In this document: positions 1-4,270 of the stretch, one piece after another | Numbering within the stretch: position 1 is the stretch's first letter | How the letters are laid out: every line of letters starts with the position of its first letter | NCBI GenBank assembly: GCA_022722495.1 | Contig: JAIJLI010000121.1 | Location: 1 to 6,648 of the forward strand | Source: Dialister sp. | GTDB lineage: Bacteria; Bacillota; Negativicutes; Veillonellales; Dialisteraceae | Length of the DNA: 6,648 nt | Reading direction: 5' to 3' | The notes under the pieces: model-generated | What the model was told of the DNA's origin: nothing | The model's database searches: none | What the model saw: the letters and a program-made list of their open reading frames with translations, nothing else | Position numbers and translations under genes: made by a program

Positions 1-31
1 TGGTGCGGCGCATAATACTATGGAAGCGCCG
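1..31. repeat. GC-hairpin intergenic repeat, copy 1
   Basis: The window opens with TGGTGCGGCGCATAA, which recurs exactly at 4085-4099 in the same orientation. In both copies a short A-rich loop is followed by AGCGCCG or GAAGCGCCG, so CGGCGC (6-11) can pair with GCGCCG (26-31). The left boundary may lie outside the window. The element sits about 70 bp beyond the stop of the minus-strand carboxypeptidase. It has no T-run after the stem, so I do not call it an intrinsic terminator. It is probably a dispersed palindromic repeat. Confidence 0.6.
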
Positions 32-67
32 TGAAGTATAAATAGAGCGATGCTCAAAAGTCGTATT

Positions 68-102
68 CAAGTCCCGAGTCCCCAGTCCCCAGTCACTAGT
101 CA
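68..102 (-). repeat. Heptanucleotide tandem array, TGACTAG family, at the carboxypeptidase stop codon
   Basis: Five in-phase 7-nt units, read on the minus strand from 102 downward: TGACTAG, TGACTGG, GGACTGG, GGACTCG, GGACTTG. The first TGA is the stop codon of the D-Ala-D-Ala carboxypeptidase. The same units occur at 2527-2599 and 4222-4270. Because the period is 7 and the units carry TGA or TAG, the array presents stop codons in several frames. It is a degenerate microsatellite-like repeat; function is unknown. Confidence 0.8.
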
Positions 103-900
103 CTTCTTCATTTCAAATCCGTGATCCAAAAGCGCAGCGGCTTCCGTGAAGCGGCTGTCCCAGCCGGCGTGCATGATGACAGCGATGAGGGTCCTGCCAT
201 TCCTTGTGGCGGCTGCGGCAAGGCAGCCTTGCGCGGCGCGGGTGTAGCCGGTCTTGACGCCGATGGCACCGTCATAGGTGAAGAGGAGATGATTGGTATT
301 CGTGCAGGGGAGATTTTTGCTCGGGCGTTCGTAGTGGACCTGCTTGCTTCGGGTAGAAACGATCTGCCGGAACTCTTTGTTTCGAAGGCCATACTGCGCG
401 ATCTTCGCCATGTCGCGGGCTGTCGAGTAGTGGTCTTCATCCGGCATGCCGTTTGCATTGACGAAGTGGGTACCGACGGCTCCGATGGCGCGGGCTTTTT
501 CATTCATCATGGAAGCGAAATGGTTCACATTTCCGCCGATGGCTTCTGCGATGGCGGTGGCTGCCCCGTTATCAGAGATCAGCATCATCTGATAGGTGAG
601 GTCTCCGAGACGGATCCATTCGCCGCCGCAAAGCTCGGTGGACTCGACGTTGGCGGCATTGGCGCTGACAGCGATGGCTTTGAGAGGATTTCCCTTTTCC
701 AGAGCGAGGATGCAGGTCATCATCTTCGTCATGCTGGCAGGGTATTCCCGCTTGTCCGCATTTTTTTCATAGAGGACTTGTCCCGTCCGGGCATCGATCA
801 GGATCGCGGCGTCGGCCGTGAGGATGGGTGCTTGCGCATTCGCGGAAAGCGTGGCGAGTGTGAAAAAGAGGAGAGTGAGAAGGCGGAAGAGCAGTTTCAT
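100..900 (-). CDS. D-alanyl-D-alanine carboxypeptidase (penicillin-binding protein, S11 family), catalytic domain only
   Basis: This exported serine DD-peptidase removes the terminal D-Ala from peptidoglycan stem pentapeptides. The protein has 266 aa. A signal peptide is visible: K2/R6, a hydrophobic run at 7-20, and Ala-rich cleavage sites near 20-24. All three penicillin-binding motifs are present: SMTK at 56-59 (nucleophile S56, K59), SDN at 109-111 and KTG at 216-218. The start at 900 is chosen because AGGAG lies 5 nt upstream and the signal peptide begins there; the longer frame to 993 adds a charged, non-signal N-terminus. The protein ends about 48 residues after KTG, just past the catalytic fold. 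It therefore lacks the C-terminal beta domain and amphipathic anchor of classical DacA/DacF proteins (about 380-400 aa). It is transcribed away from the upstream permease, behind a terminator; I see no clear promoter in 901-968. The stop codon is the first unit of a heptad repeat. An endopeptidase of the same fold (PBP7-like) is the main alternative. Confidence 0.93.
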   Translation of the reverse strand: MKLLFRLLTLLFFTLATLSANAQAPILTADAAILIDARTGQVLYEKNADKREYPASMTKMMTCILALEKGNPLKAIAVSANAANVESTELCGGEWIRLGDLTYQMMLISDNGAATAIAEAIGGNVNHFASMMNEKARAIGAVGTHFVNANGMPDEDHYSTARDMAKIAQYGLRNKEFRQIVSTRSKQVHYERPSKNLPCTNTNHLLFTYDGAIGVKTGYTRAAQGCLAAAATRNGRTLIAVIMHAGWDSRFTEAAALLDHGFEMKK

Positions 901-905
901 TTTGG

Positions 906-910
906 CTCCT
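906..910 (-). promoter_or_regulatory. Ribosome binding site deciding the carboxypeptidase start
   Basis: The minus strand reads AGGAG, then 5 nt (CCAAA), then ATG at 900. This places the start directly before the signal peptide and argues against the longer frame reaching 993. Confidence 0.85.
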
Positions 911-968
911 TTCGGTAAGAACTGGGGGGCGGATCCGCGCGGGCAACGATCGGATCTGCGGTCCCTAG

Positions 969-1006
969 AAAAACAACGCAGTGACAGGGTCACTGCGTTG
1001 TTTTTT
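969..1006 (-). terminator. Intrinsic terminator of the purine permease gene
   Basis: A perfect 12-bp stem, CAACGCAGTGAC (974-985) with GTCACTGCGTTG (989-1000), has a 3-nt loop. It is extended by five A:T pairs and ends in a T-run on either strand (TTTTT on minus, TTTTTT on plus). It lies 43 bp past the permease stop and upstream of the carboxypeptidase, so it separates two same-strand genes into different transcripts. Confidence 0.92.
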
Positions 1007-1048
1007 ACATGGTTTGACAGGCGGGCATCGGCCCGTGTTTCTTTTCTC

Positions 1049-2443
1049 TTAGAGCAGGATATATTTCAGGATGAAAAGCACGGTCAGGATGTACATGAGC
1101 GGGCTGATTTTTTCTGTCTTGCCGGCGAGGGCATTGATGATGACGTAAGAGATGACGCCAAAGGAGATGCCTTCTGCGATGGAGTAAGCGAATGGCATCG
1201 CGATGATGGCGAGGTAGCATGGGATGGCTTCTGTCATGTCCGTAAAGTCGATGCCGGCTACGGCGGTGAACATCAGGAATCCGACGGTGATGAGTGCCGG
1301 TGCGGTCGCAAAGGCGGGGATGGCCATGAAGAAGGGGGAGAGGAAGAGGGAGAGGATGAAGAGGACGGCGACGGTCATCGCAGTGAGACCGGTGCGTCCA
1401 CCCTCCGAGACACCTGCTGCACTTTCGACATAGGTCGTGGTGGTGGAGACGCCGAGGACAGCGCCTGCGGTGGTGGCTACGGCGTCTGCCATGAGCGCGC
1501 CTTTGATGCGCGGCAGACGGCCCTCATTATCGAGCATATTGGCTTTGGCGGCAACGCCGATCAGTGTGCCTAAGGTATCGAAGACATCGACGAAGAGGAA
1601 GGCGAGAAGGACGACGACGAAGTTGAAGGTCGCGACTTGCGAGAAGTCGAGCTCACCGATGAGGGGAGTGATGCTGGCCGGAGCAAAGGAGGCAAGGCCG
1701 GCGGAGAGATCGGGCAGGGTGCTGAAAGCGCCGTGCGCCGGATCCGGCACATAGAGACCGGAGACTTCGCAAAGAATGCCAAGGATCCAGGTGAAGAGGA
1801 TGCCCCAGAGGATATTGCCTCTCACCTTTGCGACCATGAGGAAGGCGGTGAAAAGGACGCCAAGGATGGCGAGTACGACGGTGATGCCGGTGGTATGGAA
1901 GGTACCGGCCAGCATGGCCTGCTTGAAGGAAAAGAGGGAGATCTTGGTGGCCGGGTTGCCGACGATGATCTGCGCGCCGGTCAGGCCGATGAAGCAGATG
2001 AAGAGCCCGATACCGGCAGAGACGGCTTTCTTCAGATTGAGCGGGATCGCATTGAAGATCGCTTCACGGACATTCGTGAGGGAGAGCACGATGAAGATGA
2101 CACCCTCGACGAAGACGGCAGCCAGTGCCATTTCCCAAGTGTAGCCCATCTGCTTTACGACGGTGAAGGCGAAGAAGGCATTGAGCCCCATGCCCGGTGC
2201 CAGGGCGAAGGGGTAATTCGCAAAAGCGGCCATGAGGACAGTCCCCAGAAAACCGGCGATGGCGGTCGCTGTCAGGACAGCGCCCTTGTCCATACCGGCT
2301 GCGCTCATGATGGCCGGATTGACAGCCAGGATGTAAGCCATGGTCATAAAGGTGGTGATACCCGCCATGATCTCCGTCTTGACGGATGTACCGTTTTCAC
2401 TCAGGTGGAAAACTCGCTCCAAAAGCCCCGTTTCTTTTTGCAT
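1049..2443 (-). CDS. NCS2-family purine (adenine/guanine/hypoxanthine) permease, AzgA/PbuG type
   Basis: This inner-membrane, probably proton-coupled, importer takes up purine bases for salvage. The 464-aa protein has the usual length and about 12-14 hydrophobic segments of the AzgA-like branch of NCS2 (COG2252). Diagnostic motifs are visible: ALAPGMGLNAFFAF near 80-93 (TM3 region), FVDVFDTLGTLIG near 284-296 (TM8 region, with the acidic residues that bind substrate in the family) and STTTTYVESAAGV at 333-345 followed by EGGRTGLTA (TM10 region). The start at 2443 is set by AGGAG 7 nt upstream. The alternative ATG at 2467 lacks a ribosome site and would lie only about 11 nt from the predicted transcript start. 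The gene has its own promoter and terminator, so it is probably monocistronic. The roughly 35-nt leader leaves no room for a purine riboswitch. Which base it prefers cannot be read from sequence. Confidence 0.95.
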   Translation of the reverse strand: MQKETGLLERVFHLSENGTSVKTEIMAGITTFMTMAYILAVNPAIMSAAGMDKGAVLTATAIAGFLGTVLMAAFANYPFALAPGMGLNAFFAFTVVKQMGYTWEMALAAVFVEGVIFIVLSLTNVREAIFNAIPLNLKKAVSAGIGLFICFIGLTGAQIIVGNPATKISLFSFKQAMLAGTFHTTGITVVLAILGVLFTAFLMVAKVRGNILWGILFTWILGILCEVSGLYVPDPAHGAFSTLPDLSAGLASFAPASITPLIGELDFSQVATFNFVVVLLAFLFVDVFDTLGTLIGVAAKANMLDNEGRLPRIKGALMADAVATTAGAVLGVSTTTTYVESAAGVSEGGRTGLTAMTVAVLFILSLFLSPFFMAIPAFATAPALITVGFLMFTAVAGIDFTDMTEAIPCYLAIIAMPFAYSIAEGISFGVISYVIINALAGKTEKISPLMYILTVLFILKYILL

Positions 2444-2450
2444 GGGTATG

Positions 2451-2455
2451 CTCCT
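2451..2455 (-). promoter_or_regulatory. Ribosome binding site deciding the permease start
   Basis: The minus strand reads AAAGGAG, then CATACCC, then ATG at 2443. The 7-nt spacing is ideal and excludes the upstream ATG at 2467 as the main start. Confidence 0.88.
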
Positions 2456-2484
2456 TTCGAAATCCATTATGGAAATTCGTACTT

Positions 2485-2513
2485 ATTATAAGATGTTTGG
2501 AAATCAGTCGCAA
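2485..2513 (-). promoter_or_regulatory. Sigma-70-type promoter of the purine permease gene
   Basis: The minus strand shows TTGCGA (2508-2513), a 17-nt spacer, and a perfect TATAAT (2485-2490). The predicted transcript start is near 2478, giving a leader of about 35 nt before the ATG at 2443. No operator is obvious. Confidence 0.85.
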
Positions 2514-2526
2514 TAGAGAATTGGGT

Positions 2527-2599
2527 TGACTAGTGACAGGTGACTGGTGACTAGTAGCTAGGGATTAGGAGCCTCAAGTGACTGATGACTAGTGGCTCT
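2527..2599 (+). repeat. Heptanucleotide tandem array, TGACTAG family
   Basis: Read on the plus strand, the 7-nt units run TGACTAG, TGACAGG, TGACTGG, TGACTAG, TAGCTAG, GGATTAG, then a 10-nt irregular unit, then TGACTGA, TGACTAG, TGGCTCT. The 14-mer TAGCTAGGGATTAG at 2555-2568 is identical to the reverse complement of 4236-4249, showing common origin with the array at the acetyltransferase stop. It lies just upstream of the permease promoter and contains no gene. Confidence 0.82.
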
Positions 2600-2607
2600 C
2601 TCGCACC

Positions 2608-2634
2608 GTCATTTCGAGCGAAGTCGAGAAATCT
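2608..2634. repeat. Dispersed quasi-palindromic repeat (GTCATTTCGAGCG...GAGAAATCT)
   Basis: The segment starts GTCATTTCGAGCG and ends GTCGAGAAATCT, with ATTTC pairing GAAAT and CGA pairing TCG. From memory, near-identical sequences are scattered in intergenic DNA of many unrelated bacteria. A diverged relative, starting GTCATCTCAAG and ending ATCTT, lies at 4143-4169. Confidence 0.5.
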
Positions 2635-2647
2635 TTGTTATTCGCGG

Positions 2648-2689
2648 TCAGGTGGGCAATGTTTGGAAAGTCCAAAACGGGAAACCTGA
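2648..2689. repeat. Nested hairpin
   Basis: Outer arms TCAGGT (2648-2653) and ACCTGA (2684-2689) enclose inner arms TTTGGA (2662-2667) and TCCAAA (2671-2676) around an AAG loop. Internal loops of 8 and 7 nt separate the two stems. No T-run follows and no gene is adjacent. It may be part of a larger repeat; a structured RNA is possible but unsupported. Confidence 0.4.
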
Positions 2690-2726
2690 TATCGAGAGAC
2701 TTTCGGGCATCGCCCTATAAATATTT

Positions 2727-2796
2727 GCGGCGTAGCCGCTACTAATTTGCCTTCCCCATCGGGGAAGGGGGACCGCGTCAGCGGTGGATAGGGTGC
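2727..2796 (+). repeat. Three-hairpin palindromic repeat module, left copy
   Basis: Three consecutive hairpins: GCGGC-GTA-GCCGC (2727-2739), CCTTCCCC-ATC-GGGGAAGG (2750-2768) and CCGC-GTCA-GCGG (2773-2784). They are followed by TGGATAGGGTGC. The module recurs in inverted orientation at 2851-2919, 54 bp away. It is probably a REP/MITE-like intergenic repeat with no coding content. Confidence 0.7.
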
Positions 2797-2850
2797 TTTC
2801 GTAAATCGTCGACTTGAGACGCATTTTCCTACTCTCTTTCATACCGCCTG

Positions 2851-2919
2851 TGCCCTATCCGCCCCTTCGGGGCACCTTCCCCTAGAGGGGAAGGCTATTC
2901 ATACTCGCGGCGAAGCCGC
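2851..2919 (-). repeat. Three-hairpin palindromic repeat module, right (inverted) copy
   Basis: The mirror of the left module: TGCCCTATCC, then GCCCC-TTC-GGGGC (2861-2873), CCTTCCCC-TAGA-GGGGAAGG (2875-2894) and GCGGC-GAA-GCCGC (2907-2919). Hairpin arms are kept while loops and linkers differ between copies (compensatory GCCCC/GGGGC versus CCGC/GCGG). This suggests selection or active mobility of the folded form rather than recent simple duplication. Confidence 0.7.
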
Positions 2920-2922
2920 CAC

Positions 2923-2951
2923 CTTCATTCCTACATTCCTAATTCCTCATT
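2923..2951 (-). repeat. Heptanucleotide tandem array, AATGAGR family
   Basis: The plus strand carries CTTCATT, one extra C, CTACATT, CCTAATT, CCTCATT. On the minus strand this is AATGAGG, AATTAGG, AATGTAG, AATGAAG. Closely related units (AATGAGA, AATTAGA) form the array at 4052-4084. It abuts the right three-hairpin module. Confidence 0.65.
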
Positions 2952-3014
2952 TGAGCAAAGCTTTCCTCCCGGATGAAGGAACCGCACGCCCCGTGGGCTA
3001 ACCCTTACCCCATA

Positions 3015-3032
3015 TGCTACAATAGATATAAT
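3015..3032 (+). promoter_or_regulatory. Candidate promoter of the radical SAM gene
   Basis: Two overlapping -10 candidates precede the gene: an extended -10, TGCTACAAT (3015-3023), and a perfect TATAAT (3027-3032). No good -35 is seen at 17 nt (CTTACC for the TATAAT). Transcript start would be near 3030-3039, leaving a leader of about 20-30 nt. Confidence 0.55.
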
Positions 3033-3059
3033 CAATCAAACGAAAGAAGGTCAATCGAA

Positions 3060-3962
3060 ATGAGCGTATGCAATCTGTGTCCGCGCGCGTGCAAGGTGGT
3101 GCGCAGGGAGAGCATCACGGGCGAGGGTCAGCTCGGCTACTGCCAGAGCGGGATGCTGCCGGTGATCTCCCGCGCGGCTCTTCATCACTGGGAGGAGCCG
3201 TGCATCGCAGGGACGCGCGGGGCGGGGACGGTCTTTTTCGCCGGGTGCAATCTGTCCTGCGTGTACTGTCAGAACTATGAGATTTCCGAAAGAAGAAAGG
3301 GCATCGAGGTCTCCGTCGAGCGGCTGCGGGAGATCTACTTCGAGCTCATTGCCCAAGGGGCGCATAATATCGATCTTGTGACGCCGACGCATTACACCCA
3401 TGCGATCTTCCAGAGTCTTCGCGAGCCGCTGCCGGTGCCGGTCGTTTATAACTGCGGCGGCTATGAGAGCGTGCATACCGTGGCCTTTCTGCGCAAGAAG
3501 GTACAGTGCTGGCTGCCGGATCTCAAGTATTATGATGCGGAGATATCCGGGAAATACAGTGATGCGCCGGACTACTTCGAAAGGGCGAGCGCAGCCATCG
3601 AGCAGATGTTCAAAGAGACAGGGCCCTATGTGATCGGGGCGGATGGCATCTTGCAGAGGGGCGTCCTCATCCGCCATTTGATCCTTCCCGGTCAGGTGGA
3701 GGACACGAAACGGATCCTCGAGTATGTGGCGGAGACGTTCGAGCCGGGAGACGTCCTTTTCAGCCTCATGCGTCAGTACACGCCCTGCGGCCGCGCGGCG
3801 GAATTTCCGGAGATCGATCGCAGGATCACGGATGAAGAATACGAGGCGTGCGAGTCCTATATGGAGGAGCTCGGCATCATCGATGGCTACGTGCAGCAGA
3901 AGGAGAGCGCGGAAGCGGCCTTCATCCCTGCTTTTGATGGGACGGGCGTTTTGAAATCATAA
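3060..3962 (+). CDS. Radical SAM protein of the PflX / COG1313 group (pyruvate formate-lyase-activase-like)
   Basis: This 300-aa cytosolic iron-sulfur protein is predicted to use S-adenosylmethionine to make a 5'-deoxyadenosyl radical. The signature CX3CX2C is C63, C67 and C70 within AGCNLSCVYCQN. A second, N-terminal cysteine group, C4, C7, C11 and C28 (CNLCPRAC...GYC), is typical of COG1313 and may bind an additional cluster or zinc. Other family blocks are TPTHYTHAI, VVYNCGGYES, WLPDLKYYD, GVLIRHLILPG and LMRQYTPCGRA. The start at 3060 is preferred because the cysteine-rich N-terminus begins there and AAGAAGG lies 9 nt upstream; the frame's earlier ATG at 2973 lies upstream of the predicted promoter. 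It is a single-gene unit with its own terminator. The family is often annotated as a pyruvate formate-lyase activator, but no formate-lyase or glycyl-radical enzyme is in the window. The substrate is unknown. Confidence 0.92.
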   Translation: MSVCNLCPRACKVVRRESITGEGQLGYCQSGMLPVISRAALHHWEEPCIAGTRGAGTVFFAGCNLSCVYCQNYEISERRKGIEVSVERLREIYFELIAQGAHNIDLVTPTHYTHAIFQSLREPLPVPVVYNCGGYESVHTVAFLRKKVQCWLPDLKYYDAEISGKYSDAPDYFERASAAIEQMFKETGPYVIGADGILQRGVLIRHLILPGQVEDTKRILEYVAETFEPGDVLFSLMRQYTPCGRAAEFPEIDRRITDEEYEACESYMEELGIIDGYVQQKESAEAAFIPAFDGTGVLKS

Positions 3963-3970
3963 ATCAGTAA

Positions 3971-4006
3971 AAAAACCAGATCTCACATACGTGAGGTCTG
4001 GTTTTT
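3971..4006. terminator. Bidirectional intrinsic terminator after the radical SAM gene
   Basis: A 16-bp stem pairs 3971-3986 with 3991-4006 around an ATAC loop, with one G-T wobble: AAAAACCAGATCTCAC against GTGAGGTCTGGTTTTT. The plus strand ends in five T and the minus strand in seven. It sits 8 bp past the radical SAM stop. It can also stop transcripts coming leftward from the convergent acetyltransferase gene, for which no nearer terminator is visible. Confidence 0.9.
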
Positions 4007-4051
4007 AGGTTCGGCGGGGCGCCTTTTGATTACGTTTGAAAGCTTCGATTG

Positions 4052-4084
4052 AATGAGAAATTAGAAATGAGAAATGCGAAATGG
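4052..4084 (+). repeat. Heptanucleotide tandem array, AATGAGR family
   Basis: In-phase units AATGAGA, AATTAGA, AATGAGA, AATGCGA and a partial AATGG, running directly into the GC-hairpin repeat at 4085. They are related to the inverted array at 2923-2951. No coding potential is seen. Confidence 0.7.
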
Positions 4085-4115
4085 TGGTGCGGCGCATAAG
4101 AATCAGAAGCGCCGC
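4085..4115. repeat. GC-hairpin intergenic repeat, copy 2
   Basis: It begins with TGGTGCGGCGCATAA, identical to 1-15. GCGGCGC (4089-4095) pairs with GCGCCGC (4109-4115) over a 13-nt loop. The loop differs from copy 1 while the arms are kept. It is immediately preceded by the AATGAGA heptad array. Confidence 0.65.
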
Positions 4116-4221
4116 AGAATTTTGATAGTGCTTCACGATATCGTCATCTCAAGTGGATCCCTCGATCTTCTTTGCAGAACGGTCAGCGTGCTAACTGCGC
4201 TGCTTCAATCACCGCTTGCTT

Positions 4222-4270
4222 CTAATCCCTAATCCCTAATCCCTAGCTACCAGCCACAAGCCTCCAGTCA
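4222..4270 (-). repeat. Heptanucleotide tandem array, TGACTAG family, at the acetyltransferase stop codon
   Basis: Seven in-phase units, read on the minus strand from 4270: TGACTGG, AGGCTTG, TGGCTGG, TAGCTAG, GGATTAG, GGATTAG, GGATTAG. A decayed unit AAGCAAG may extend it to 4215. The first TGA is the acetyltransferase stop codon, exactly as in the array at 68-102. Confidence 0.82.

Larger units (their letters stand above)
2527..2951. repeat. Gene-free composite repeat region between permease and radical SAM gene
   Basis: The 0.6 kb between 2444 and 3059 holds no credible gene. Its core is framed by a TGACTAG-family heptad array (2527-2599) on the left and a CCTCATT array (reverse complement AATGAGG, 2923-2951) on the right. 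Between them lie a quasi-palindrome, a nested hairpin, a small GGGC-ATC-GCCC hairpin (2705-2715) and an inverted pair of three-hairpin modules. The same framing, flipped, is seen at 4052-4270. From 2952 to about 3003 I see nothing further. That this is one element rather than a pile-up of separate repeats is inference. Confidence 0.5.
4052..4270. repeat. Gene-free composite repeat region between radical SAM and acetyltransferase genes
   Basis: Past the terminator, this gap has an AATGAGA array, the GC-hairpin repeat (4085-4115), a diverged GTCATCTC...ATCTT quasi-palindrome (4143-4169), a CAGCG/CGCTG hairpin (4184-4202) and a CTAGTCA-family heptad array. The order of the terminal arrays matches the 2527-2951 region read on the other strand, though the bodies differ. 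No gene is seen. Confidence 0.5.

Noticed and set aside
121..918. Plus-strand open frame of 265 codons opposite the carboxypeptidase
   Set aside because: Antisense to a gene with SXXK, SXN and KTG motifs; no recognisable domain or ribosome site.
1637..2491. Long plus-strand open frame of 284 codons opposite the purine permease
   Set aside because: It lies antisense to a clear 464-aa permease. Its translation is rich in Asp, Glu, Gly and His without domains, as expected for the shadow of a GC-rich membrane-protein gene.
2444..2520. Purine riboswitch upstream of the purine permease
   Set aside because: The predicted promoter leaves only about 35 nt of leader, too short for an aptamer plus expression platform, and no such structure is visible.
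2527..2599. CRISPR-like repeat array
   Set aside because: Units are 7 nt, contiguous and without spacers, and no cas gene is present.
2648..2842. 64-codon minus-strand open frame in the repeat region
   Set aside because: It runs across the hairpin modules, has no ribosome site and its sequence is explained by the repeats.
3051..3677. Minus-strand open frame of 208 codons opposite the radical SAM gene
   Set aside because: Antisense shadow of a conserved gene; no family resemblance.
4222..4242. Telomere-like CCCTAAT repeats
   Set aside because: Only three units, grading into other heptads of the same array. A chromosomal intergenic microsatellite explains them better.
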